Assembly: GCA_002753155.1 (NCBI GenBank)
Contig: PDZW01000005.1
Coordinates: 1 to 64,000 of the forward strand
Origin: Alphaproteobacteria bacterium WMHbin7
GTDB taxonomy: Bacteria; Pseudomonadota; Alphaproteobacteria; Rhodospirillales; WMHbin7
Reading direction: 5' to 3'
Length of the DNA: 64,000 bases
This document shows, one piece after another, positions 1 through 7,755 of the stretch. The notes under the pieces are model-generated. The model was not told the origin of the DNA. It did no database searches and was given only the letters and a program-made list of their open reading frames with translations. Numbering within the stretch: position 1 is the first letter of the stretch; the number at the start of each line of letters is the position of its first letter. A program made the position numbers and the translations under genes.

Positions 1-90
1 CCTCCTGCTCCTTCAGAATCCCGATTATCTGCTCTTCCGTAAACCGACTGCGCTTCATCGTCCGTCTCCTCTGGATGACGGACTCTACCA
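1..90 (-). mobile_element. IS3-family insertion sequence, terminal end with start of orfA (partial, runs off the window)
   Basis: Read on the minus strand, an ATG at 58 opens a frame starting MKRSRFTEEQIIGILKEQE, the characteristic N-terminus of IS3-family OrfA (helix-turn-helix transposase subunit). It continues past base 1. Upstream, the element appears to end at base 90 with the terminal sequence TGGTAGAGTCCGTCATCC, whose TG start is the usual IS3 terminus. AGGAGA just before the ATG is a good ribosome-binding site. The other end and any target duplication lie outside the window, so integrity cannot be judged. Confidence 0.85.
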
Positions 91-402
91 AAAAATGGAG
101 GAAAACGAGGGGCTCAGGTCACCTTGATGATCCCACTTATTAAGTTCGTTTATTATTATTGAACAAAGTGGGCGAAATTTTTCTTCCGGCAACCGGCGCG
201 CTAAGCCATTTATTCCAACCACCACAGCCCCAACAGTTGCGAAGAAACCCCACTTTTCTGACGACTGAACTTTCAAAAAGGGGTGCAACTCAGTAATTGG
301 TATAAAAGTTGTCACCGCAAGAATGGCGCAGGACTGAACGAGCCGCTCAGCCTTCGGTTTAAATGGATCGTTGCGGCCAAATAATCTTGATAGCAGAGTC
401 AT
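85..402 (-). pseudogene. Small membrane-associated hypothetical ORF, 3' end cut off by the IS element
   Basis: An ATG at 402 is preceded by a strong GGAGGG ribosome-binding site. The 105-residue reading frame has two hydrophobic stretches (about residues 22-40 and 52-66) and no family I recognise. Its final Trp codon and stop codon are supplied by the terminal bases of the IS3 element (TGG then TAG), so the native C-terminus has been lost and this is a truncated gene. Base composition is clearly more AT-rich than the flagellar genes nearby, which suggests recent acquisition. Whether the shortened product is made or stable is unknown. Confidence 0.55.
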
Positions 403-514
403 ATTCCCTCCCTCAATTATCGGCCTTTGTAATATTAAAATTAGAGATTAATTGGATACCTCTGTCAAATTCCTAGAATTCGCAGGACAAGTCTTGCCAG
501 GAAATGTGCCGCGA

Positions 515-540
515 GCGGCGTTAGCGCAAACCGTTAGCAC
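515..540 (+). repeat. 26-bp direct repeat, copy 1 (GTTAGC boxes)
   Basis: This copy contains GGCGTTAGCGC followed by AAACCGTTAGCAC. It matches copy 2 at 595-620 at 25 of 26 positions, with the starts 80 bp apart. Each copy itself holds two GTTAGC cores about 14 bp apart, an arrangement typical of protein-binding sites. Function unknown. Confidence 0.7.
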
Positions 541-594
541 AAAATCATAGACAAATCAGAATATTAAAACAAATCCAATGCGTTGGCTGGCGGG

Positions 595-620
595 CGGCGT
601 TAGCACAAACCGTTAGCACT
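595..620 (+). repeat. 26-bp direct repeat, copy 2 (GTTAGC boxes)
   Basis: Second copy of the GTTAGC double box, differing from copy 1 by one base. Related single cores occur nearby at 647-653 (inverted, GCTAACT) and 839-845 (GGTTAGC), and again in the flagellin upstream region near 3584 and 3625. Confidence 0.7.
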
Positions 621-660
621 TTTGTGTTTCTTCAAAAATTCACAAACGCTAACTCATTGA

Positions 661-696
661 AAAAACAAAAAAAAGGGCCGTGGAAAACCACGGCCC
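661..696 (-). terminator. Intrinsic terminator (minus strand)
   Basis: A perfect 9-bp stem GGGCCGTGG/CCACGGCCC with a 4-nt loop is followed on the minus strand by eight T residues, then GTTTTT. No annotated minus-strand gene lies directly upstream, so it presumably ends a non-coding transcript. Confidence 0.85.
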
Positions 697-761
697 AAGT
701 CTAGGGAGGAAACGTCCAAGAAAAGCAGACAAGGGAACGTCAGGGACGTCCGTTTGCTGCA
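661..761 (-). ncRNA. Candidate small RNA of about 100 nt
   Basis: On the minus strand a promoter-like pair (TTGCGC at 791-796, 17-bp spacer, TATATT at 768-773) would start transcription near 761. The transcript would run to a textbook intrinsic terminator at 661-696. No reading frame of note lies between them. The promoter is inferred by eye and its -35 match is weak (3 of 6); the terminator is strong. It is a prediction only. Confidence 0.35.
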
Positions 762-796
762 GTGCGAAATATATAAACGATTTTGCTGCAGCGCAA
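754..796 (-). promoter_or_regulatory. Candidate promoter with two flanking palindromic boxes
   Basis: Two boxes, TTGCTGCAGTGCGAA (754-768) and TTGCTGCAGCGCAA (783-796), sit 29 bp apart. They overlap respectively the putative -10 and -35 of the small-RNA promoter. The second is almost a perfect palindrome. The spacing suggests a repressor binding the same helix face, but no regulator can be assigned. Confidence 0.35.
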
Positions 797-912
797 GAGC
801 GTTTTTGCATGGCTGATAAACAGCAGCCCTGAGAGGGGGTTAGCAAAAACATCTCAAGCCTTACTCACCTTGGCCCGCCTGTTGCATGAAACAAGCAAAC
901 AGGATGACAGCC

Positions 913-1737
913 ATGACGCCCCGCCTTGCCCTCTTCCTTTCCCTCTTCACGGCCCTTTTGGGCTCGTTTGCAACGCCAGAAGCCAGGGCTGAGGCCGATC
1001 CCTATGCCGTTTGCGCCCAGAATGTCGCCAGGGCCGAGAAGACCGAAGGCGTTCCCCAGGGGCTGCTGACCGCCATTTCGACCGTCGAATCAGGACGGTG
1101 GGACAAGGACAGGCGGGCAACACTTGCCTGGCCCTGGACCGTTACCTCGGGGGGTAATGGGCAATTTTTCGCCAGCAAGGCCGAGGCCATCGCCGAAGTC
1201 CGGCGCATGAAAGGCCAGGGTATTCGCAATATCGATGTCGGCTGCATGCAGATCAATCTGCACCACCATGCCGAGGCCTTCGACAGCCTGGACGAGGCCT
1301 TCGATCCCGCCACCAACGCCGCCTATGCCGCAAGGTTCCTGCGCTCGCTCTACGATACCCATCAAGATTGGATGACGGCGGCCAGCCACTACCACTCGGC
1401 CACCCCGGAACTTGGCGCGCGCTACCGCTTGAAGGTTCTGGCGGCCTGGAACGGCCAGGATGAAGCGCTGTCAACCGCCTGGACCCAGACGGCCAATTGG
1501 ACCCTTGCCCAGCCCGCCTCGGCCCCGTCACCCGCCGCCGCTCTGCCAATTCGAGAGCGCCCCAGCCAGACCTCGACCCATCGCCCTTCCACAGCCAAGG
1601 CCAAGCCCGCCCCCTCTCTGCCCGCCCCCGTGCCCAACGAAAGTGTACGCGCCGAAGCGCGGTCCTTCGCCCAGGCTTGGCGAGAAGCCAGGCTGGCCGA
1701 GTACAAAAGCCGCAAAGCGGCCCGCGGCGGGGTTTGA
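913..1737 (+). CDS. Lytic transglycosylase (SLT-domain, exported)
   Basis: Periplasmic peptidoglycan-cleaving enzyme of the soluble lytic transglycosylase fold. A signal peptide spans about residues 1-26, and the catalytic Glu lies in the TVESGRWD motif. The downstream GCMQINLHHH motif and the AASHYHS segment match this fold. The C-terminal ~100 residues are Pro/Ala-rich and low complexity. I start at the ATG at 913, which has AGGA eight bases upstream, rather than at 886 where no ribosome-binding site is visible. It sits at the edge of the flagellar region, so a role in opening the wall for the flagellar rod is possible; general wall remodelling is equally possible. Confidence 0.85.
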   Translation: MTPRLALFLSLFTALLGSFATPEARAEADPYAVCAQNVARAEKTEGVPQGLLTAISTVESGRWDKDRRATLAWPWTVTSGGNGQFFASKAEAIAEVRRMKGQGIRNIDVGCMQINLHHHAEAFDSLDEAFDPATNAAYAARFLRSLYDTHQDWMTAASHYHSATPELGARYRLKVLAAWNGQDEALSTAWTQTANWTLAQPASAPSPAAALPIRERPSQTSTHRPSTAKAKPAPSLPAPVPNESVRAEARSFAQAWREARLAEYKSRKAARGGV

Positions 1738-2457
1738 TCAGGGTATGATGGTCTTAGAACTCTCATTCTCGGCGGCTTGAATGGCCGCTTCCTGGGCCTT
1801 TCTGCGTTTCATCGTGCTGAGAAACCACAACACCACAAAAAGCGACACGAAGCCGCCCAGGATGTGGAAGGGATAAGCACCCAGCCACTCGCCCATGGCG
1901 ACCCCCAGGAAATAACCGCCCCAGGCAAAGGAATTGGCCCAAACGGTCGCCGCGATCAGATTGAGTGCGAAATATTTCAAGCGCGAGACGCCGCTCATCC
2001 CGATCACGAAGGGGCTGATATTGCGCACCCCATAGATGAAGCGAAAGGTGAGAATGAAGATCGTCTGATGGTCGCGCACCATGTGAAAGGCCCAGGCGAT
2101 CTTCTTTTCCATGCCCGGCCAGCGTTGCAGCAAGGGCTGGCCATAGATGCGCCCAATATAGAAGTAGAACTGGTCACCGACGAAACTGCCCAGCAGGGCG
2201 AATCCCATGACCAGCCAGATATTGATGTTGTAGGTGCCTTCCTGAGCCAGATACCCCAGGACGATGATAAAGGTCTCGCCTTCGAGAAAGGTCCAGATCA
2301 CCACCACCACGTAAAGGAGGTAGTGATAGCTTTCAAGAAAGCTGCGGACGAATTGTGTGAACTCTTCCAAGACGGACCCGGTGACTAGTGCGGTGGTTTC
2401 GACGTTGCTGCGATCATGCGGCGCCGCTTTCAGGTACTTCGAAACCGGAGACCACAC
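1738..2457 (-). CDS. DedA/SNARE-associated (VTT) family inner-membrane protein
   Basis: A 239-residue polytopic membrane protein of the DedA family, which includes undecaprenyl-phosphate or phospholipid flippases. Family features visible are FLEGETFIIVLGYLAQEG, GDQFYFYIGRIYG and the FRFIYGVRNISPFVIGMSG segment, whose arginines and glycine-rich turn are hallmarks. The start is uncertain: the track uses GTG at 2457 without a clear ribosome-binding site, and no ATG occurs before the first membrane segment. It ends base-to-base against the transglycosylase on the other strand. Substrate not predictable from sequence. Confidence 0.85.
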   Translation of the reverse strand: MWSPVSKYLKAAPHDRSNVETTALVTGSVLEEFTQFVRSFLESYHYLLYVVVVIWTFLEGETFIIVLGYLAQEGTYNINIWLVMGFALLGSFVGDQFYFYIGRIYGQPLLQRWPGMEKKIAWAFHMVRDHQTIFILTFRFIYGVRNISPFVIGMSGVSRLKYFALNLIAATVWANSFAWGGYFLGVAMGEWLGAYPFHILGGFVSLFVVLWFLSTMKRRKAQEAAIQAAENESSKTIIP

Positions 2458-2600
2458 TGACGATCAAGTGGTTGTTTTTTGCAATGTCGGCAAAGCAGGA
2501 GACAACGTCAATGGAAGAAGCGAAGACAGACGCTTATTTCTTTTAGCTTAAATTTTTGCCGAACGGGCCAGCCCGGAAAAAGTCGAACCGGCAGGGCGGA

Positions 2601-2631
2601 CAAACGAAAGGGGGCGCCAAAAGACGCCCCC
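2601..2631 (-). terminator. Intrinsic terminator of the flagellin gene
   Basis: A 7-bp stem GGGGGCG/CGCCCCC with an 8-nt loop lies 26 bases past the flagellin stop and is followed on the minus strand by TTTCGTTT. Confidence 0.8.
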
Positions 2632-2656
2632 TCGTTTATCCAATCGCGAGAAGCGA

Positions 2657-3478
2657 CTAGAAGAGCTTCAGAATCGACTGTTCGGACTGGTTGGCCAGCG
2701 ACAGCGAGGTAATACCCAACTGTTGGCGGGTCTGCAGGGCGAGCAGGTTGGCCGATTCCTCGTTGATGTCGGCGTTGACCAGCTTGGCCGCGCCTTCTTC
2801 CAAGGTCATGACCAGGTTCTTGGTGAAGTCCAAGCGAATCTGCAGCACCGAGTTGTTCGAACCGAAGGTGCTGGCCTGTGCGCGCAGAGACTTCAAGCCG
2901 GCGTCGACCTGGGCGATGCCCGATTCGACAGTCGCCGAGTCGGTCCAGTTGGCGGCCGTAATCGTCTGCATGGTGAGGCCCGAAGCGTCGAGACGGACGC
3001 CGGAGATGGTCAGCTTGTGGCTGGCGAATTCGTCGAAGGTGACGACCAGCGAGGCGCTGGTGCCGTTGACGAGGTTCTTACCGCCGTAGCTGGCGTCATA
3101 GGCCAACTGGTTGATCGCGGTGACCAGCGTGTTGTACTGGCTGGCCAACTTGGTCTGTTGGGCGGTATCGGTGGTTGACTGGGCCGCAGTGGCAAGCGCC
3201 TTGGCCTGTTCGACCATCTTGGTGATGCTGTCGATGCCCTTGGTGGCCGATGTCAACTGGCTGATGGACTGGTCCATCGTGTTCTTGAGGTTGGCAAGGT
3301 CGGTACCGCGGTTGGACAGTCCGGCCGCCGTGAAGAAGGCCTGGGCGTTATCCAGCGAGCTGTTGACGTTCTTGCCGGTCGAGAGGCGGTTCTGAGTGCG
3401 CCCGATCAACGATGCCGTGTTCTGCAAGGACAGCAGGTTTGTGCGGATCGATGATGTAAGTGTGATGTCTGTAGCCAT
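2657..3478 (-). CDS. Flagellin (filament subunit)
   Basis: Structural subunit of the flagellar filament, exported by the flagellar type III apparatus. At 273 aa it is a compact flagellin: a conserved N-terminal D0/D1 helix region (about 1-130, with SSIRTNLLSLQNTA and NRLSTGKNVNS), a short variable centre, and a conserved C-terminal helix region ending ILKLF. The N-terminus resembles alphaproteobacterial flagellins. AGGAG lies seven bases before the ATG. It is monocistronic, with its own terminator and a 290-bp upstream region carrying a large inverted repeat and a sigma-54-like element. Confidence 0.93.
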   Translation of the reverse strand: MATDITLTSSIRTNLLSLQNTASLIGRTQNRLSTGKNVNSSLDNAQAFFTAAGLSNRGTDLANLKNTMDQSISQLTSATKGIDSITKMVEQAKALATAAQSTTDTAQQTKLASQYNTLVTAINQLAYDASYGGKNLVNGTSASLVVTFDEFASHKLTISGVRLDASGLTMQTITAANWTDSATVESGIAQVDAGLKSLRAQASTFGSNNSVLQIRLDFTKNLVMTLEEGAAKLVNADINEESANLLALQTRQQLGITSLSLANQSEQSILKLF

Positions 3479-3583
3479 GATCGTTCTCCTGTTCTAGGTC
3501 GATTCGGTAGGCGGTTCTGCCTGCCTAGGGGATGCGGCACTGCCACCGAGAAAATAACACGGACTTCCCCTATCGCTTGCTAT

Positions 3584-3631
3584 GTTAGCACCCCCCGGGC
3601 CAGAGTCAATCTTTTCCGGGGGTCTGCTAAC
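3584..3631. repeat. Imperfect inverted repeat upstream of flagellin
   Basis: The left arm begins GTTAGCACCCCCCGG (from 3584) and the right arm ends CCGGGGGTCTGCTAAC (3616-3631). The arms pair almost completely around a 16-base loop. They begin and end with the GTTAGC core also repeated at 515-620. It overlaps the possible sigma-54 element, so it could be an activator site or a hairpin. Confidence 0.6.
3588..3603 (-). promoter_or_regulatory. Possible sigma-54 promoter of flagellin
   Basis: The minus strand reads TGGCCCGGGGGGTGCT, with the essential GG and GC dinucleotides correctly spaced (consensus TGGCACG-N4-TTGC). Two positions differ, and it lies inside a GC-rich inverted repeat, so the match could be chance. 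It is 110 bp before the flagellin ATG. Confidence 0.4.
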
Positions 3632-3770
3632 CGGGGAAACATTTCCCAACCTGCGCCTAGATACTGTGTCCTGATTTAAAAGTACCACCAGTAATAGACG
3701 TGTGTTGGGGCCTTTCTGAACTAACTCCAAGTTTCTTCCTGGAGGCTTAAAACTTCCTTACCGGCCGGAA

Positions 3771-5246
3771 TTAAATATAGTCGGCCAGGCTGAGCTGCTG
3801 AATTCGGCCAAAGGCCGTATAGGAAACTTCCAGTGCGTTTTGCTGACTGGTGAGCAGGGTAACGATCTCAGTCTTCTCGATGTTTTCCAAGTCCGACAGG
3901 CGCGATTCCGAAGTGGCCTTGAAGTTGCTCTGCAGGTCGATCGCCCGCTGAATCGAGGTGACATGGGTTTCGATGGTGTATTGCATGGTCAGCAGATCAC
4001 TGTCCAACTCGCTCGAGGACGGATCGTGCTGAATCGAATCATTCACCAACTGGATGACATCGCCGATCAGCGTGGGATTGGAGGTTTCCACCTGGCTCAT
4101 ATTGCCCTGGGACATGATGAGCATGGCCCGCATGAGCTTCTCGATGGCCGGGTCGTTGGCGGTAATGCCCGTCGTCACCGTGCGGTTCTCGTCGATCCGA
4201 TGATCGATCTGCATATTATCGCCTTTGTAGTAATAGTTCGTTCCCAAGGCGACATGGCCGGAACGCGTGGTGGGAAACTGGCTTTGCGGCCTGATCATGA
4301 CGCCTGGCGTGGCGACTTCCGTGACAGGAGCCGCTGTCAGGGTCAGAATCGTATTCGTTCCGTCGATCGAAGCGATGGTGTAGGCGGTGTTGTTCGAGTT
4401 CGTGCCTGAGAAGGTAACCCTGTCCCCCGCCGAATAGCCTGAGAAAGCCCCGGCATTGGCCGCCGTGATCGTGCTGCCGGCACTGCTGAAGGTGAGGTTG
4501 CCGGTGTTGGCTGCCGGAGGCGGCTGCATCGTAGCCCCGCTCGACGCCACTTCGTTGACCGGAGCCGTGGTCAGGGTCAGGATGGTCTTCGTGGCGTCGA
4601 TCGAGGCGACAGTATAGGTGGCGTCGTTCGAGGCCGTGCCCGAGATCAAAATCGAATCGCCGGCGGCGATGCCTGTGAAGGTGCCCGCATTGGCCGCAGT
4701 GATGGTGCTGGCGGCGTTGTCGAAAGTAAGCTGCCCCGTGATCGAGGAGACGGTGGCCTGCTTGTAGGAGGACTGGTATTGCGTCAGCGATCCCCAGGTG
4801 ATGTCCACGGGCTTGGTATTGGTCTTGCCACCGGAGAAGATGAAGTTGCCGTTCATCTTCTCGTTCATGAGTGACTGAATCTCGGTCAAATGCGTCCAGG
4901 ACAATTGCTGAACCAAGCCCAGTGCATCGGGATCATCCGCCCCCTTGGACAGGAAGGCGCCAAGTTCCGTACGGTACCTGCCCGCGATGTCCATGACGGT
5001 CTTTAGCGAATCCGACATGATCTTCAGCTTGGTCTTTTGAGTCGTGTTGGTACCGATAAGCCGGACAGTCTGGTCGTGCTGGTTTTCCAAAGAAACCAGA
5101 TTGAAGGAATCGCGGGAGATGCCGGCGTAATTCTGCGACTTCTTCTCGGTGTTGAGCATCGTGTTGAGATCTTGAAGACGCTTCTGCGAGTTCAGAAGCT
5201 GCGACAGCAGCATGTTGTCCGATGCAAGACTTCCTACGCGAGACAT
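3771..5246 (-). CDS. flgL: Flagellar hook-filament junction protein FlgL (HAP3)
   Basis: Hook-associated protein 3, which forms the last ring between hook and filament. The N-terminal flagellin-like helices begin MSRVGSLASDNMLLSQLLNSQ, and MNGNFIFSGG is the classic FlgL motif. The C-terminal helix region ends LSLADYI. At 491 aa it is longer than the roughly 300-aa enteric protein. The excess is a central insertion made of two 72-residue tandem repeats (about residues 171-242 and 249-320), probably a duplicated surface domain. It lies 16 bases after flgK and is the last gene of the flgI-flgJ-flgN-flgK-flgL operon. Confidence 0.93.
   Translation of the reverse strand: MSRVGSLASDNMLLSQLLNSQKRLQDLNTMLNTEKKSQNYAGISRDSFNLVSLENQHDQTVRLIGTNTTQKTKLKIMSDSLKTVMDIAGRYRTELGAFLSKGADDPDALGLVQQLSWTHLTEIQSLMNEKMNGNFIFSGGKTNTKPVDITWGSLTQYQSSYKQATVSSITGQLTFDNAASTITAANAGTFTGIAAGDSILISGTASNDATYTVASIDATKTILTLTTAPVNEVASSGATMQPPPAANTGNLTFSSAGSTITAANAGAFSGYSAGDRVTFSGTNSNNTAYTIASIDGTNTILTLTAAPVTEVATPGVMIRPQSQFPTTRSGHVALGTNYYYKGDNMQIDHRIDENRTVTTGITANDPAIEKLMRAMLIMSQGNMSQVETSNPTLIGDVIQLVNDSIQHDPSSSELDSDLLTMQYTIETHVTSIQRAIDLQSNFKATSESRLSDLENIEKTEIVTLLTSQQNALEVSYTAFGRIQQLSLADYI
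4287..4502 (-). repeat. Internal FlgL repeat, unit 2
   Basis: This encodes about residues 249-320 (GNLTFSSAGSTITAANAG...). It aligns residue for residue with unit 1 and shares the blocks STITAANAG, ASID and TILTLT. The DNA copies have diverged, so the duplication is not recent. Confidence 0.8.
4521..4736 (-). repeat. Internal FlgL repeat, unit 1
   Basis: This encodes about residues 171-242 (GQLTFDNAASTITAANAG...), the first of two tandem 72-residue units separated by six residues. Confidence 0.8.
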
Positions 5247-5262
5247 TTCTTGCCTCCTTCGC

Positions 5263-7737
5263 TTAGCGGATCAGGTTGCCAAGGACTTCAAAGAGAGTCT
5301 GGGTGGTGCTGATCACTTTTGCCGCAGCCACATAGGACTGCTGGAAGATGATCAACTGCGCCATCTCTTCGTCCAGGTTCACGGCACTGACCGCCGCGTC
5401 CTTGACATACAGACTCTCCTTCAAATTCTTCAAATATTCAAGTGTTTGTGAGTTATTGTCGGCCCGGGTGGCCGTATCCGACACCACGTTCGCTGCATAG
5501 CCCTCGAAGGTAAGCGTCTGAACGGAAACGTTTCCCGCAGTCCGGAAGGACAGGGTCGTGGTCATCCGCTCGGTGAAGGCCAGGGCCGTCGTGTTGTCGC
5601 CCGTTCCCAGATAATACACACCGGTATCGCTGTTGTACTGCAAAGCACCCCTGGACATCATGCTGGGGGCCGCCTTGATATCGTCACGCACTTCGATGAC
5701 CGAGGCCAGGGTGGTGGCCCCCGCCTGCATCGAAAGCGAAGTCAGCAGCGTTCCCGCCGTCTGGGTCAATTGCAGCTCTTCGCCGGTATCCGATATCAAG
5801 CGCAAGCGGTAGCCCGCACCCTCGGGCACCATGCTGGCGGTAACACCGGTCACGGTCGTTGCGGTGACGCCTGAATTGACCTGGGCATTGTTGATGGCGC
5901 TGACGATCTGCGTCATCGTGGCCCCGGCGGCGATGGTGATCGATCCCAGACCGCCGATGCCGTTGGTGAGATCGCCCAAGCTCCAGGTTCCGCCGGCGGC
6001 GGCCGTCCACCCCCTGGATTGAATCGCCGATTCATAGAGATCCTGGGGCTCGTTGGTAACGAGGAAATCGTTGAGGCCCAGAAAATTCGAGAACCCCTTA
6101 AGGCCCGTTTCGTCGTTCGTGCCGTTGCCGTCCTTGTCGAAGGAGATGGTGGAATCCTGCGCCGCGCCATGGAAACCCAGTGAATCGCGAAGTGCTGTGG
6201 TGCTGGGCACGATCAAGAGATCGTTGCCCGTGGTGGCATGGGTGACGCGGATGCGCACACCATCGCCGTCCGAGACGATGTTGGCGACGACCCCGGCCAG
6301 GGCATTCAGATTGGTCGTGATCGTGGCCAGGCTGTCGGTGGCCAGGACGGCGACGGGCGAACCGACAAGGGCACCCGTAGAATCGTAGATGGCCAGGTTG
6401 CCCGCCTGCCCCGGAATGCTGGTCGACCCCGTGAAAATGCGAGATTCAAGCTGGTCCGCCGACTCGTCGCGCATGACCAAACCAAGCGTGGTTGATTTAA
6501 GATTGATGTCGAACTGGCCGTCCGTGGCACTCACGGCCACTGTCGCCGAGGCGGCCCCGTTTGCCTGAAGCCATGCCTGGATGCGCGTGGCAACCGTATC
6601 GACCACCCAAGCCCCATTCACCGAAGCGCCGCCTGCCACCATCAGCGCATTCAGCGACGTGCGCGCCGTTTCAGTTCCGTCCGAATCGTAGATGGATAAG
6701 ATGGTATCCCCGTCCGTGACCGTCATGGTCTGAACCGAAGAATCGACGAAGATGCGCGTGCCGTTGAACTCGGCCTTCAGGTTAGGAAATGAGGTGCCCT
6801 GGTTGTGGATGCGGTTAATCTCGCTCTTGAGCTGATATGTTGTCTCGTCCAGTTCCGCCTGAAGATTGGGAATGATCGTATCACGCATATCGATCAGCGC
6901 CTTCATGCGTCCGCTGGAAAGCTCGGACGTGATGTCATTCACGCCGACATAGAGCCCGGCAATGTCTCCGCCCAGCTTGGACATGGAAGACAACATCGTA
7001 TTGGCTGGCGTATGGGACATTGTGACCGTGGCGCTGTCCAGGAGCGTCCGCCCTCCGCCGGAGTAGACAACGACCGTGTTGTCGTCGCGCTTGAAGGTGT
7101 GGATGTCAATGTATTCGCTGATATCTGACAGCGCCACATCCCGCTGATCCTCGAGATCGCCGATCTCGTGGCCGACCGCCTGCTCGCGCACGATGGTATC
7201 GTTCAAGTTCAGAATGTCGGAAAGCTTGGAATTGATGATCGTGACCGCGTTGGCGATCTCCTTGTCGGCATTGAGGCGCAGCGTCTGCAATTGCGCCGAC
7301 ATGCTGTTCAGGTTCAAGGTCATGTCCTCGGCGGCGCTGACGGCCCCCCATTGGACGCTGGTATTGTCGGGCGATGCCGCCAGGCTCTCCAACGACTGAC
7401 CGAACGAGGCGATCAGGTGGCTGAAAGTCGAATTGTCGCCGGGCCTTCCGAACAGATCCTGGATGCGGTCGTAGTAGCCACTTAGGCTGTCGGACATCGA
7501 CCAGTTGCTGGTTTCAGTCCGCAAATCCTTGCGAAGATTGTCATCCACCGTTCTGGTGACAGAAGATATCTGCACACCCGCGCCATGGCCTGCCAGGACG
7601 CGCGATTCGGCATTGACCGTTTTTCGCGAGAAACCTTCGGTATTGACGTTGGCGATGTTGTGCGAAATGAGGTCGAGGCTGCGCTGCGACACCAGAAGTC
7701 CGCTGATGGCCGTACTTAATCCAAGGGTCAGCGACAT
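5263..7737 (-). CDS. flgK: Flagellar hook-associated protein 1 FlgK (HAP1)
   Basis: First hook-filament junction protein. The N-terminus carries the flagellar rod/hook signature SLDLISHNIANVNTEGFSRK, and the C-terminus has the matching SAVNLDEEMAQLIIFQQSYVAAAKVISTTQTLFE helix. At 824 aa it is well above the ~550 aa of enteric FlgK; the extra length is a Ser/Thr/Ala-rich central region that would be surface exposed. It starts 18 bases after flgN and precedes flgL, consistent with co-transcription. Confidence 0.95.
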   Translation of the reverse strand: MSLTLGLSTAISGLLVSQRSLDLISHNIANVNTEGFSRKTVNAESRVLAGHGAGVQISSVTRTVDDNLRKDLRTETSNWSMSDSLSGYYDRIQDLFGRPGDNSTFSHLIASFGQSLESLAASPDNTSVQWGAVSAAEDMTLNLNSMSAQLQTLRLNADKEIANAVTIINSKLSDILNLNDTIVREQAVGHEIGDLEDQRDVALSDISEYIDIHTFKRDDNTVVVYSGGGRTLLDSATVTMSHTPANTMLSSMSKLGGDIAGLYVGVNDITSELSSGRMKALIDMRDTIIPNLQAELDETTYQLKSEINRIHNQGTSFPNLKAEFNGTRIFVDSSVQTMTVTDGDTILSIYDSDGTETARTSLNALMVAGGASVNGAWVVDTVATRIQAWLQANGAASATVAVSATDGQFDINLKSTTLGLVMRDESADQLESRIFTGSTSIPGQAGNLAIYDSTGALVGSPVAVLATDSLATITTNLNALAGVVANIVSDGDGVRIRVTHATTGNDLLIVPSTTALRDSLGFHGAAQDSTISFDKDGNGTNDETGLKGFSNFLGLNDFLVTNEPQDLYESAIQSRGWTAAAGGTWSLGDLTNGIGGLGSITIAAGATMTQIVSAINNAQVNSGVTATTVTGVTASMVPEGAGYRLRLISDTGEELQLTQTAGTLLTSLSMQAGATTLASVIEVRDDIKAAPSMMSRGALQYNSDTGVYYLGTGDNTTALAFTERMTTTLSFRTAGNVSVQTLTFEGYAANVVSDTATRADNNSQTLEYLKNLKESLYVKDAAVSAVNLDEEMAQLIIFQQSYVAAAKVISTTQTLFEVLGNLIR

Positions 7738-7755
7738 GGGTTTCTCCCGTCCCTG

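Larger units (their letters stand above)
403..912. other. Gene-poor AT-rich region with repeats, small-RNA candidate and upstream region of the transglycosylase
   Basis: About 500 bases without a convincing protein gene. The region holds two near-identical 26-bp GTTAGC-containing repeats, a perfect minus-strand terminator, a candidate promoter flanked by two TTGCnnnnnnGCAA-like boxes, and the upstream region of the transglycosylase. The 67-aa ORF 649-852 runs through the terminator and is not credible. Confidence 0.6.

Noticed and set aside
649-852. 67-aa minus-strand ORF
   Set aside because: It passes through a perfect intrinsic terminator and the predicted promoter, with no ribosome-binding site.
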